Notes: a model not told the origin generated them from the letters alone. Shown: positions 32,117 to 41,978, numbered from the stretch's first letter. The stretch: 64,000 bases of DNA from Georgenia wutianyii (GCF_006349365.1 NZ_CP040899.1:124001-188000), one strand, 5' to 3'. Translations and numbers: made by a program.

Positions 32117-33150
32117 CGACGACGCCGGACCAGGCGGCGCGTCCGTCCGTGCTCGACCGGCTGCGCCGCGCGGGCAGCGGCCCGGTGTTCGTCGTGCTCA
32201 CCGTGCTCGTGCTCGCCATGGCCGTGCTCAACCCCGGCTTCTACGAGCCGCCGTCGCTCATGGCGTTCCTGCGCAACGCGGCCCCGCTCGTCGTCCTCGC
32301 CATCGGCCAGTACTTCGTCATCGTCTCGGGGGAGTTCGACCTGTCCGTCGGCAGCCTCGTCGGGGCGCAGGTCGTCATCGCCGCCCGCCTCATCAACGGC
32401 GAGGAGGACCGCACGTGGCCCGTCATCGCCCTCATGGTGGGCTTCGGGCTCCTCGTCGGCCTCGTCAACGGCCTGGTGACCACCCTCCTGCGGGTCCCCT
32501 CGTTCATCACCACCCTCGGCACGATGCTCGTGCTCTTCGGGGCGATCCGCCTGTGGACCGGCGGCTCGCCCACCGGCGCGCTGTCCGAGGGCTTCCGCCA
32601 GTGGGGCCGGACGGGCATCGACATGCCCGTCCTGCGCCAGCTGCCCTACGCGCTGCTCATCATGGTCGCCCTCGCCGTCGTCGGGATCCTCCTCATGCGG
32701 TCGTCCTACGGCCGGGTGCTCGTCGCGACCGGCGACAACGCCACCGCCGCGACGTACGCGGGCGGACGGGTGTGGCTCGTGCGCACCGGCGCGTTCGTCC
32801 TGTCGGCCCTGTTCGCCACCGTCGCCGGGATCCTCATCGGCGGCTTCGCCGGCGTCTCCGCCCAGGTCGGCCAGGGCCTGGAGTTCACCGCGATCACCGC
32901 GGTGGTCCTCGGCGGGGTGCTCCTCGGCGGTGGCCGCGGCTGGGTCGTCGGCGCGATGGCCGGCGCCCTCACCTACCAGCTGCTCGAGCGGCTGCTCGTC
33001 CAGCTCGACATGCCCTCGACGCTCAACCCGACGATCCAGGGCGTCATCATCATCGCCGCGGTGGCCTTCGCGGCGAACCAGTCGCGCACCCGGCGGGGCA
33101 GGACAGCACCCCAGACGCCTGCCGAGCCGCAGCCCGTGGGAGTCCGATGA
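32113..33150 (+). CDS. Sugar ABC transporter permease (RbsC type) 2
   Basis: 345 residues from ATG 32113, overlapping permease 1 by 4 bases. Hydrophobic helices and BPD_transp_2 motifs: IGQYFVIVSGEFDLSVGSLV (about 65-84), VNGLVTTLLRVPSFITTLGT (about 118-137) and GLEFTAITAVVLGGVLLGGG (about 259-278). It is as close to permease 1 as expected for a heterodimeric channel. The 82 bases after it (33151-33232) contain only the ribosome-binding site of the binding-protein gene. Confidence 0.93.
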   Translation: MTTTPDQAARPSVLDRLRRAGSGPVFVVLTVLVLAMAVLNPGFYEPPSLMAFLRNAAPLVVLAIGQYFVIVSGEFDLSVGSLVGAQVVIAARLINGEEDRTWPVIALMVGFGLLVGLVNGLVTTLLRVPSFITTLGTMLVLFGAIRLWTGGSPTGALSEGFRQWGRTGIDMPVLRQLPYALLIMVALAVVGILLMRSSYGRVLVATGDNATAATYAGGRVWLVRTGAFVLSALFATVAGILIGGFAGVSAQVGQGLEFTAITAVVLGGVLLGGGRGWVVGAMAGALTYQLLERLLVQLDMPSTLNPTIQGVIIIAAVAFAANQSRTRRGRTAPQTPAEPQPVGVR

Positions 33151-33232
33151 CCTGACCCGTGCAGATCTGCGTGCCAGTCCGCCGTCCCGACGACCCGACA
33201 CCCACCACTCATCGCTACCAAGGAGGGTAATG

Positions 33233-34474
33233 ATGCAGCGAACGCTACGCCTGACCGCGGGCCTCCTCGGCCTGGGCCTCGTCCTCACCGCCTGCACGAC
33301 CGACGCACCGACCGAGTCCGCGGACCCCACGCCCGCGGCCACCGAGGCGACCGACGCCCCCACCGACGGCGCCGAGACCACCGGCGGCACCCCCGAGGGG
33401 GAGTTCTTCGTCCGCACCGACTACGAGCGCGAGCTCGCCCAGCGTGACATGACCCCGGAGGGCGACGACGCCACCCCGTGGCTGCAGATGATCGAGCCCG
33501 TCGAGATGGTCGACACCTCCGAGTTCGTCTCCGAGGGCCCCAACACCCTGTGCTTCTCCAACGCCTCGGTCTCCAACCCGTGGCGCGTGACCGGCTGGAC
33601 GACCATGCAGCAGCAGGTCGAGGTCCTCCAGGCCGAGGGCGTCATCGGGGAGTTCCGCGTCGCGGACGCCGCCGACGACGACAACAAGCAGATCTCCGAC
33701 ATCCAGTCCTTCGTCTCCGACGGAGACTGCGACGCGATCGTCATCTCCCCCTCGACGACGGCCACCCTCACCCCGGCCGTCGAGGCGGCCTGCGCGAGCG
33801 GCGCGCCGGTCATCGTCTTCGACCGCGGCGTCAACACCGACTGCGCGGTGACCTTCATCCACCCGATCGGCGGCTACGCCTACGGCGCCTCGGGCGCGGA
33901 GTTCCTCGTGGACAACCTCGAGCCGGGCTCGAGCGTCCTCGCGCTGCGGATCCTGCCCGGCGTCGACGTCCTGGAGCACCGCTGGGGCGCGGCGAACGAC
34001 ATCTTCTCCCAGAGCGACCTCGAGGTCGTCGGGGTGGAGTTCACCGAGGGCGACGCCGCCCGCATCAAGGACGTCGTCACCCAGTACCTCCAGCGCGGGG
34101 ACGTCGACGGCATCTGGATGGACGCCGGTGACGGCGCCGTCGCCGCCGTCGAGGCCTTCGAGGACATGGGCGCGGACTACCCGGTGTTCGTCGGGGAGGA
34201 CGAGCTCAGCTTCATGCGCAAGTGGCAGGAGACCGACATGAACGCCATCGGCCTGAGCTACTCCAACTTCCAGTGGCGCACGCCCGTGCTCGCCGCCCAG
34301 ATGATCTGGGCCGGCGAGGAGGTCCCGGCCGAGTGGGTCCTGCCCCAGCAGCCGGTCACCGAGGACGACCTCGAGGAGTACCTCGAGCGCAACGCCGAGA
34401 TGCCCTCGCTGCACTACGCCAAGTTCGGCGGCGAGGACCTCCCGGGCTACCCGGAGGCGTGGCAGGGCCGGTAG
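33233..34474 (+). CDS. Sugar-binding lipoprotein of the RbsABC-type importer
   Basis: 413 residues from the second of two adjacent ATGs (33233), which is six bases after AGGAGG; the first ATG (33230) is too close. The lipobox LVLTA-C is followed by a Thr/Pro/Ala/Asp-rich linker (about 25-60), then a periplasmic-binding-protein family 4 domain: NTLCFSNASVSNPWRVTGWT (about 103-122), CDAIVISPSTTATLTPAVE (about 164-182), GAPVIVFDRG and DGIWMDAGDGAVAAVEAF. It captures the substrate outside the membrane for the permeases. The long acidic linker is typical of actinobacterial binding proteins crossing the wall. Confidence 0.92.
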   Translation: MQRTLRLTAGLLGLGLVLTACTTDAPTESADPTPAATEATDAPTDGAETTGGTPEGEFFVRTDYERELAQRDMTPEGDDATPWLQMIEPVEMVDTSEFVSEGPNTLCFSNASVSNPWRVTGWTTMQQQVEVLQAEGVIGEFRVADAADDDNKQISDIQSFVSDGDCDAIVISPSTTATLTPAVEAACASGAPVIVFDRGVNTDCAVTFIHPIGGYAYGASGAEFLVDNLEPGSSVLALRILPGVDVLEHRWGAANDIFSQSDLEVVGVEFTEGDAARIKDVVTQYLQRGDVDGIWMDAGDGAVAAVEAFEDMGADYPVFVGEDELSFMRKWQETDMNAIGLSYSNFQWRTPVLAAQMIWAGEEVPAEWVLPQQPVTEDDLEEYLERNAEMPSLHYAKFGGEDLPGYPEAWQGR

Positions 34475-34485
34475 GCCACCGCACC

Positions 34486-34524
34486 CCGCTGCGGGACGCC
34501 CCGGGGGGTGGCGTCCCGCAGCGG
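34486..34524 (+). terminator. Hairpin after the binding-protein gene
   Basis: CCGCTGCGGGACGCC (34486-34500) pairs with GGCGTCCCGCAGCGG (34510-34524), a perfect 15-bp stem with a 9-base loop. A second perfect stem lies at 34529-34548. As in the other transport operon, a strong hairpin directly follows the binding-protein gene and may limit read-through into the isomerase gene. Confidence 0.7.
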
Positions 34525-34570
34525 TCCTGCCGGGCACCGGTGCCCGGCCCGACGACGAAGTGGATGGACG

Positions 34571-35428
34571 ATGACGTCTCGCCCGATCGGCGTGAACACG
34601 TGGGTGTGGACCTCGCCGCTGACCGACGAGTCCCTGCGGCGCCTGGCCCCCAGGGTCCGGGACTGGGGCTTCGACCTCATCGAGCTGCCCGTCGAGCACC
34701 TCGGCGACTGGGACCCGCAGGCCGCCGCGCGGCTGCTCGCCGACCTCGGCCTGGGCGCCACCGTCACCCTCGTCATGGGGGAGGGCAGCGAGCTCGTCGC
34801 CACCGACGCCGAGACCGTGCGCGCCACGCAGGACTACCTGCGGGGCGTCGTCGACGCCGCGCACGCCGTGGGCTCCCCGGTCATCGCCGGGCCGGCCTAC
34901 GCCTCGGTCGGGCGCACGTGGCGGATGGGTGAGGAGGAGCGGCGCCGCTGCTACGCCGAGCTCGCCGAGAACCTCGCGCCCGTCGCCGAGCACGGGCGCC
35001 AGGCCGGGGTGCGGATCGCCGTCGAGCCGCTCAACCGGTACGAGACGTCGCTGCTCAACACCGTGGACCAGGCACTGGAGGCGCTCGCCGCGCTGCCCGA
35101 CGTCGGGCTCCTCCTCGACGTCTACCACCTCAACATCGAGGAGCGGGACGTGCCCGCCGCGATCCGGCGCGCCGGATCGCGCATCGCCCACGTCCAGGTG
35201 TGCGCCAACGACCGCGGCGCCCCCGGCGCCGACCACCTGCCCTGGCCGCAGATCCTCGCGGCCCTCGACGACGCCGGGTACACCGGCCCGCTGTGCATCG
35301 AGTCCTTCACCGGGGAGAACGAGACCATCGCGACGGCCGCCTCCATCTGGAGGCCGCTCGCCGTCACCCAGGACGCCATCGCCGTCGATGGCCTGGCCCA
35401 CCTGAAGGGACTGATGCCGCGGAGCTGA
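34571..35428 (+). CDS. TIM-barrel sugar isomerase/epimerase (D-tagatose/psicose 3-epimerase-like)
   Basis: 285 residues from ATG 34571. AP endonuclease 2-like TIM barrel: IGVNTWVWTSPL (start), IAVEPLNRYETSLLNT (about 155-170, metal-binding Glu), LLLDVYHLNIEERD (about 187-200, Asp and His ligands), HVQVCANDRGAPG (His) and GPLCIESFTG (second Glu). The Glu-Asp-His-Glu metal set fits ketose 3-epimerases and YcjR-like 3-keto-glucoside epimerases. It would shift stereochemistry at C3 of a ketose or keto-glycoside in the cytoplasm, which fits the Gfo/Idh dehydrogenase encoded upstream. Confidence 0.87.
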   Translation: MTSRPIGVNTWVWTSPLTDESLRRLAPRVRDWGFDLIELPVEHLGDWDPQAAARLLADLGLGATVTLVMGEGSELVATDAETVRATQDYLRGVVDAAHAVGSPVIAGPAYASVGRTWRMGEEERRRCYAELAENLAPVAEHGRQAGVRIAVEPLNRYETSLLNTVDQALEALAALPDVGLLLDVYHLNIEERDVPAAIRRAGSRIAHVQVCANDRGAPGADHLPWPQILAALDDAGYTGPLCIESFTGENETIATAASIWRPLAVTQDAIAVDGLAHLKGLMPRS

Positions 35429-35492
35429 CGGGGGGACCGCCCGGCGACGGGCGGCTGGACGCACACAGTCTCGACCAGGAGGAACCACACTC

Positions 35493-38400
35493 ATGAGCAC
35501 TGCACGCCCCGGCTGGGGACGGGCGGTGGCCTCGGTGTCTGCCGGCGCGCTAGGTCTGACCTTGCTCGCCGCGCTACCCGCCGCCGCCGACACCGTCCCG
35601 GCCCTGGACATCATCGACACGCGGGAGGGCGAACGGGCAGACGTCCTCGTCTTCACCGCCACCGCGGCCTGGCGCCACGGTGACACCATCGAGCAGGGCA
35701 CCCCGCTGCTGCTCGACGCCTTCGCCGCCGAGGGCATCGGCTCGGTCTGGACCGAGGACCCGGAGATCTTCACCGACGAGGGGCTCGCGCAGTTCGACGC
35801 CCTCGTCATGTTCCAGACCTCCGGCGACCCGTGGACCGAGGACCAGAAGGCGGCCCTGGAGGCCTACCAGCAGGCGGGCAACGGCATCGTCGCCATCCAC
35901 AACGCCACCGACATGCGCGGCGACTACGCGTGGTGGGACGAGCTCGTCGGCTCCCTCATGCCCGGCCACGCCGCCACCGGCACCGACCCGGGCCTGCCCG
36001 GCACCGTGCGCGTGGAGGACCGCGCCCACCCCTCGACCGAGCACCTGCCCCAGCGCTGGGAGCGCGCGGACGAGTGGTACAACTTCTCCAACAACGTCCG
36101 CGGCACCGCCCACGTCCTGGCGACGATGGACGAGACGACGTACGCGCCGGGTGGCAACGCCATGGGCTACGACCACCCGATCTCCTGGTGCAAGCTCTAC
36201 GACGGCGGACGCGCCTGGGCCACCGGCATGGGCCACTTCCCCTCCCACTTCCAGGAGCCCGAGCTCGTCGGGCACATCCTCGGCGGCGTCGAGTGGGCAG
36301 CGGGCCTGGCCGAGGGTGACTGCGGCGGCACCGACTGGAGCATGTACGAGCGCGTCGCGCTCGACCAGAACACCTCCGCCCCCTTCGGGATGGACATCGC
36401 CGAGGACGGCCGGGTCTTCTTCACCGAGCTCGTCCGCGGCCAGGTGCGGGTCTACGACCCCGCCTCCCACACGACGACGACGGCGCTGGAGCTCGACGTC
36501 TACTCCGGCGGTGAGGACGGGCTGCTCGGCATCGCGCTGGCCAACGACTTCGCCGACAGCGGTCACCTCTACCTGTACTACTCCCCGGCAAGCGAGGACG
36601 ACACCGACCCGGCGAACTTCGTCAACGTCCTGTCCCGCTTCACCATGGACCACTCGACCGGGCTCATCGAGCCGGACACCGAGCGCGTGCTGCTCGAGGT
36701 GCCGGCGCGGCGCCTGCCCGACGAGCCGGGCCACACCGGCGGCGTCGTCGAGATCGACGCGGAGGGCAACCTCTTCCTCGGCGTCGGCGACGACGTCAAC
36801 CCGCACTCCGAGCCGTCGGGCGGCTACGCCCCGATCTCCGAGCGCGACGGGCAGTTCCACGACGCCCGCGCGACGTCGGCCAACACCAACGACCTGCGCG
36901 GCAAGATCCTGCGGATCACGCCGCTGGAGGACATCGCCCCGGACGCCGAGCCGGGCGCAGGCAGCACGTACACGATCCCGGAGGGGAACATGTTCCCCGT
37001 CGGCACCGAGAAGACGCTGCCCGAGATCTACGCGATGGGCTTCCGCAACCCCTTCCAGTTCGCCATCGACCCGGTGACCGGCAACCTGTCGCTCGCCGAC
37101 TACTCCCCGGACAACGGCAACGACAACCCCACGAACCGCGGCCCGGCGGGCATCGCCGAGTGGATGATCGTCGAGGAGCCAGGCTTCTACGGCTGGCCGC
37201 TGTGCATGGGTGACAACGAGCCGTTCCGCGACGTCGACTACCGCACCAACCCGGTGACGGTCGGGGAGTTCTTCGACTGCGACGCACCGGTCAACGACTC
37301 GATCCACAACACCGGTCTCACCGAGCTGCCCCCGGCCGTCGCGCCGGACATGTGGTACGGCTACCAGCGTGCCTCCCACCCCGAGATCGTCACCCAGGGG
37401 GGCGGCCTGGCCCCGATGGGTGGCCCGTTCTACCGGTTCGACCCCGAGCTGGAGTCCGACACCAAGTTCCCCGAGTACTTCGACGGGCAGCCGTTCTTCT
37501 TCGAGTGGGCCCGCAACACGATGTACTCGATGCTCCTCACCGAGGACGGCAGCGGGCTGGAGAAGGTCAACGCCTTCCTGCCCTCCGAGCCGTTCATGGC
37601 GCCCATCGAGGCGAAGTTCGGCCCCGACGGGTCGATGTACGTCCTGGACTGGGGCGGCGGCTTCGGCCGGCACAACCCCGACTCCGGCCTGCACCGGATC
37701 GACTACGTCACCGGCTCCCGCTCCCCGTCCGCGGTGGCCACGGCCACGCCGGACAGCGGCCAGGCGCCGCTCGAGGTGACCTTCGACGGCTCGGGGAGCA
37801 CCGACCCCGAGGGTGAGGACCTCACCTACGCGTGGGACTTCGACGGGGACGGGGAGACCGACTCCACCGAGGTCAGCCCGACGACGACCTACACCGAGAA
37901 CGGCGTGTACGACGCCCGCCTCACCGTCACCGACCCGCACGGCAAGGTCGGCACGACGACCGTCCCGGTCACCGTCGGCAACACCCGCCCCGACATCCGC
38001 TTCACCATGCCGCCGACCGGCGCGTTCTTCGACTTCGGCGACACGATCACGTGGGACATCGAGGCGAGCGACGCAGAGGAGGAGATCGCCGACGCGGACA
38101 TCATCGTCCAGCCGGCCCTCGGCCACGACGGCCACGCCCACCCGGCCGAGCCGTTCACCGGGCGCACCGGCTCGGTGACGACGAGCCTGGGCGGCGGGCA
38201 CAGCGACGACATGAACGTCTTCTACGTGCTCGACGCGCGGTACCAGGACTCCGGCGGCGACGGCGTCCCGAGCCTCGTCGGCCAGGACACCTCGCTGCTC
38301 TTCCCCAAGGCTCGCGAGGCCGAGTTCCACACGGACTCCGAGGGCACCACCACCGCCCCGTCGCGCGACGTCGAGGGCCACGGCACCTCGATCAGCGGCC

Positions 38401-41400
38401 AGGGCGGGGCGTGGGCCTCCTACGACCCGGTCAACCTCGTCGGGGTCGACCGCCTGCTCCTGCGGGTCGCCTCCGCGACCGGCGGGGACGTCGAGCTGCG
38501 GCGCGACGCCCCGGACGGGGAGCTGCTCGCCACCGCGAGCGTCCCGTCGACCGGCGGGCTCGCGCGCTACACCGACGTCCCGGTGGAGCTCGCCGACCCG
38601 GGCGAGTCCTTCACCCTGTACGTCGTCTTCCCCGGTGACGGGGAGATCCGGCTCAACTTCATCGAGGCGGACGGCAAGGGCGTCTCCCCGACGACCAAGC
38701 CGCGCGTCACCATCACCGCCCCGGTCGCCGACGAGTCGCTCGAGCCGGGAACCGTCACCGTCACCGCGGACGCCGAGGACGCCGAGAACGAGATCACCCA
38801 GGTCGAGTTCTTCGTCGACGGGCAGTCCATCGGGGTCGACACCGAGGCGCCCTACGGCGTCACGTGGGACATCACCGAGGAGTCGGTCTTCCAGCTCACC
38901 GCCGTCGCGACCAACGACAACGGCGTCTCGACGACGTCGCGCATCGTGCCCGTGACCGTCGGTGAGCCGTTCGGCGACTTCAGCCAGTTCACCAACGCCC
39001 GCGGCCAGTTCGACCGCGGTGAGGACGGCTCGTTCGTCATCACCTCCGGCGGGGCGAACATGTGGAACGCCGCCGACGAGTACAGCTCGCTGTACCTGCC
39101 GGCCGGCGCGGACGAGAACTGGTCGGCGACCGTGAAGATCGTCAGCCAGGGCAACTCGCACGGCAGCGCCAAGGCCGGGCTCATCGTCCGCAACGACATC
39201 ACCGCGCCCGGGCAGTCCCCCGGCTACGCGGCGCTCGGCATCCGCCCCAGCGGCGGGTTCGAGTGGCTGCGCTCGGCCAACGGCAACGGCCAGCTCAACG
39301 CCTCGACCGGGTCCGGCTCCACCGCCTACCCCGCGTGGGTGCGCATCGTGCGCGACGGGGCGGAGTACACCGCGTTCCACAGCACCGACGGCGTGACGTT
39401 CACGCAGATCGGCGAGCCGGTCACCCTGCCCGGCGCCGCGTCGGTGCAGGACCTCGGGCTGTTCGTCACCGCGCACCACGCCACTGCGACGAGCGAGGTC
39501 GTCTTCAGCGACTTCGTCTTCGACGACGACCCGACCTCGCCCGGACCTGACCCGGAGCCGGGCCCCGGCCCGGTGTGCCCGGTGAGCATGAGCGACGAGT
39601 TCGACGGCGAGCTGGACCCGCGGCGCTGGCCGACGGTCCGGTCCGCCGAGGGCGCGCCGGTCACCGTCGCCGACGGTGCCCTGCACCTGCCGGTGACGGG
39701 CAGCGACATCGACGGCGCCAACGCCGGTGACATCAGCTTCGTCGGCCGGCCGGTGCCGGCCGGGGAGTGGCAGGTCGACACGACGGTCACCCTCGAGCAC
39801 GAGCGTCACTGGCAGTACGCCGGTCTCATGCTCCACACGACCGACGACGACTACACCAAGCTGACGTTCACCAAGCACCAGGACGGCAGCCGGTTCCTCG
39901 AGTACTGGACCGAGGCAGGCGGGTCGCGCACCGAGCACGCCCCGAACCTCACGCTCCCGGCCGACGCGCCGGCCACCGTGCACCTGCGGCTGACCAGCGA
40001 CGGGCAGGACGTGATCGCGGCGTACTCGCTCGACGGGGAGTCCTTCACCGCGCTCGACGGCGCGGCGACGCTCGACCCCGGGGCGAGCATCGGCGTGGTC
40101 GCGGCCGGTGACACGGGCACGCCCGACGCCGTCGCCGTCGTCGACCACGTCCGGTTCACCCCGGACCGGGAGGACGACGGGCAGCGCGAGCCGGACGACG
40201 AGTTCGACGGCGACGCGCTGGACGGGTGCCGCTGGGACGCCACGGTGCGGTACGTGGAGGAGAACCTCTCCGTCTCCGACGGGGAGCTCCACATCACCAC
40301 CGCGCCGGGCGACATCGACAACGCCAACCCCCTCTCGCCGGAGAACTTCGTCCTGCAGACGGCGCCGGAGGGTGACTGGACCGTGGAGACGCGGTTCCAC
40401 GCGCCCCTCGCGCACCGCTGGCAGTACGCCGGCCTGCTCGCCTACGGGAGCGACGACGAGTACGTCAAGCTCGACGTCGTCGCGCGCAACGAGCCGGGGC
40501 AGCCGCTCTCGCTGGGCGCCGAGCTCGTCTCCGAGGTCGGCGGGTCCTTCGGGGCCGGCGGCAACTCGGCGATCGACCTCGCGGGGAACCCCGAGGGCGA
40601 GTACTGGCACCTGCGGCTGAGCCGCACCGGTGACAGCTACGAGGGCTGGGTGAGCGAGGACGGGGAGACCTGGACCTCCCTCGGCAGCCCGGTGACGCAC
40701 GCGGGTGACCTCTCGGCCGTCGGCCTCGTCGCCGTCGGCCCGCAGCAGACCGAGCCGGTGACGGTGAGCTTCGACTGGTTCCGGGTGACCGGCGGCGACG
40801 TCGAGCCGCCCGTGGACGAGGAGGCGCCCACCGTCGAGGGCAACGTCCTGGGCACCTCCCGCGGGGAGTTCCACCCCACGGACCGCACCGACCTGGACAT
40901 CGCCGGCACCGCGACGCTGGTGAAGTCCTCGGGCCGCACCGACGTGTCGGTCCGGGTCACCGGGCTGCCGGGGGGCGCGGAGTACCCCGCGCACCTGCAC
41001 GACGGTGCGTGCCACGACCACGGCGGGCACTACATGCACGACCCGGACGGCCCGATGGCCCCGCCCAACGAGATCTGGGCGACCTCGGGCAGCGACCCGC
41101 GCGGCGGGCTGGTGCCCAACCAGCAGGGCGTGGCGATCGGTTCCGGTGGGGCGACGTGGGTGGCCCGGCAGCAGCCGCTGTCGATCATGATCCACGAGCC
41201 CGAGCTGCCCGGCCTGCCCATCGCGTGCGCCGACTTCTCGGCCTACGAGGCACCGGCTCGCCTGGTCCTCGCGGCCGACGACGGCGAGGGGTCGGGCGTC
41301 GAGACGCTCGAGTACTCCCTCGACGGCGGGGAGTGGGTCGCCTACGCGGGCGCCGTCGAGGTGTCCGCGCCGGGCGAGCACACCGTGGCCTTCCGGGCCA

Positions 41401-41978
41401 CGGACGCGGCCGGCAACACGAGCGAGCAGGGTGAGCTCACCTTCACCGTCGCCGGTGAGGAGCCGGCCGAGGTCACGCCCGCGCCGGTGACGTTCACCGA
41501 CGAGGACGGGACCGCGGACGACACGTACACGATCCCGGCGGTCGAGGGCGTGGAGTACGTCGTCGACGGTCAGGTCGTCGCGGCGGGCACCTACCCGGGC
41601 AGCGGGACGGTCACCGTCACCGCCCGCGCCGCCGAGGGCTACGAGCTCGCCGAGGGCGCGGTCACCGAGTGGAGCCACGCCTTCGCCACGGGCGGCGGGA
41701 CACCCGCGGACCCGACCGAGGCGCTGGCACAGCTCTCCGGGGCGCTCGACCGGCACGTCGCCTCCGGCGCCGTCGCCGGGCCGATCGCCCGCCAGCTGGC
41801 CCACACGCTCGAGCTGGCCGAGCGCCACCTCGAGGCGGGGCGCGAGCAGCAGGCGCGGGGTGCGCTGGACCGGTTCGTCCGGCACCTCGAGCACCCGACG
41901 CGGCCCGACACGCTCCACACCGAGGCGCGTGAGGACCTGCACGCGCGGGTGGAGGTGATCCTCGGCCTCCTCGGCTGA
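35493..41978 (+). CDS. Giant secreted ThuA / PQQ-type sugar dehydrogenase / multi-lectin / SOD-like protein
   Basis: 2161 residues; AGGAGG at 35478-35483. Reading by similarity: signal peptide 1-32; ThuA-like domain about 47-273 (VLVFTATAAWRHGDTIEQG, WCKLYDGGRAWATGMGHF); glucose/sorbosone dehydrogenase propeller about 286-740 (GEDGLLGIALAND, HTGGVVEIDAEGNLFLGVGD, MGFRNPFQFAIDP); PKD about 744-828; CBM6-like about 930-1066; Ig-like about 1070-1158; three concanavalin-like/DUF1349-type domains about 1160-1348, 1362-1558 and 1566-1768; a Cu/Zn-SOD-like domain about 1783-1918 (His1834, His1836, Cys1840, His1901, Cys1912); an OmpL47-like Ig domain about 1921-1988; and a C-terminal FIMAH-like helical domain about 2075-2161. 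It should oxidise and bind a polysaccharide or glycoside outside the cell. It closes the importer/dehydrogenase operon. Confidence 0.87.
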   Translation: MSTARPGWGRAVASVSAGALGLTLLAALPAAADTVPALDIIDTREGERADVLVFTATAAWRHGDTIEQGTPLLLDAFAAEGIGSVWTEDPEIFTDEGLAQFDALVMFQTSGDPWTEDQKAALEAYQQAGNGIVAIHNATDMRGDYAWWDELVGSLMPGHAATGTDPGLPGTVRVEDRAHPSTEHLPQRWERADEWYNFSNNVRGTAHVLATMDETTYAPGGNAMGYDHPISWCKLYDGGRAWATGMGHFPSHFQEPELVGHILGGVEWAAGLAEGDCGGTDWSMYERVALDQNTSAPFGMDIAEDGRVFFTELVRGQVRVYDPASHTTTTALELDVYSGGEDGLLGIALANDFADSGHLYLYYSPASEDDTDPANFVNVLSRFTMDHSTGLIEPDTERVLLEVPARRLPDEPGHTGGVVEIDAEGNLFLGVGDDVNPHSEPSGGYAPISERDGQFHDARATSANTNDLRGKILRITPLEDIAPDAEPGAGSTYTIPEGNMFPVGTEKTLPEIYAMGFRNPFQFAIDPVTGNLSLADYSPDNGNDNPTNRGPAGIAEWMIVEEPGFYGWPLCMGDNEPFRDVDYRTNPVTVGEFFDCDAPVNDSIHNTGLTELPPAVAPDMWYGYQRASHPEIVTQGGGLAPMGGPFYRFDPELESDTKFPEYFDGQPFFFEWARNTMYSMLLTEDGSGLEKVNAFLPSEPFMAPIEAKFGPDGSMYVLDWGGGFGRHNPDSGLHRIDYVTGSRSPSAVATATPDSGQAPLEVTFDGSGSTDPEGEDLTYAWDFDGDGETDSTEVSPTTTYTENGVYDARLTVTDPHGKVGTTTVPVTVGNTRPDIRFTMPPTGAFFDFGDTITWDIEASDAEEEIADADIIVQPALGHDGHAHPAEPFTGRTGSVTTSLGGGHSDDMNVFYVLDARYQDSGGDGVPSLVGQDTSLLFPKAREAEFHTDSEGTTTAPSRDVEGHGTSISGQGGAWASYDPVNLVGVDRLLLRVASATGGDVELRRDAPDGELLATASVPSTGGLARYTDVPVELADPGESFTLYVVFPGDGEIRLNFIEADGKGVSPTTKPRVTITAPVADESLEPGTVTVTADAEDAENEITQVEFFVDGQSIGVDTEAPYGVTWDITEESVFQLTAVATNDNGVSTTSRIVPVTVGEPFGDFSQFTNARGQFDRGEDGSFVITSGGANMWNAADEYSSLYLPAGADENWSATVKIVSQGNSHGSAKAGLIVRNDITAPGQSPGYAALGIRPSGGFEWLRSANGNGQLNASTGSGSTAYPAWVRIVRDGAEYTAFHSTDGVTFTQIGEPVTLPGAASVQDLGLFVTAHHATATSEVVFSDFVFDDDPTSPGPDPEPGPGPVCPVSMSDEFDGELDPRRWPTVRSAEGAPVTVADGALHLPVTGSDIDGANAGDISFVGRPVPAGEWQVDTTVTLEHERHWQYAGLMLHTTDDDYTKLTFTKHQDGSRFLEYWTEAGGSRTEHAPNLTLPADAPATVHLRLTSDGQDVIAAYSLDGESFTALDGAATLDPGASIGVVAAGDTGTPDAVAVVDHVRFTPDREDDGQREPDDEFDGDALDGCRWDATVRYVEENLSVSDGELHITTAPGDIDNANPLSPENFVLQTAPEGDWTVETRFHAPLAHRWQYAGLLAYGSDDEYVKLDVVARNEPGQPLSLGAELVSEVGGSFGAGGNSAIDLAGNPEGEYWHLRLSRTGDSYEGWVSEDGETWTSLGSPVTHAGDLSAVGLVAVGPQQTEPVTVSFDWFRVTGGDVEPPVDEEAPTVEGNVLGTSRGEFHPTDRTDLDIAGTATLVKSSGRTDVSVRVTGLPGGAEYPAHLHDGACHDHGGHYMHDPDGPMAPPNEIWATSGSDPRGGLVPNQQGVAIGSGGATWVARQQPLSIMIHEPELPGLPIACADFSAYEAPARLVLAADDGEGSGVETLEYSLDGGEWVAYAGAVEVSAPGEHTVAFRATDAAGNTSEQGELTFTVAGEEPAEVTPAPVTFTDEDGTADDTYTIPAVEGVEYVVDGQVVAAGTYPGSGTVTVTARAAEGYELAEGAVTEWSHAFATGGGTPADPTEALAQLSGALDRHVASGAVAGPIARQLAHTLELAERHLEAGREQQARGALDRFVRHLEHPTRPDTLHTEAREDLHARVEVILGLLG

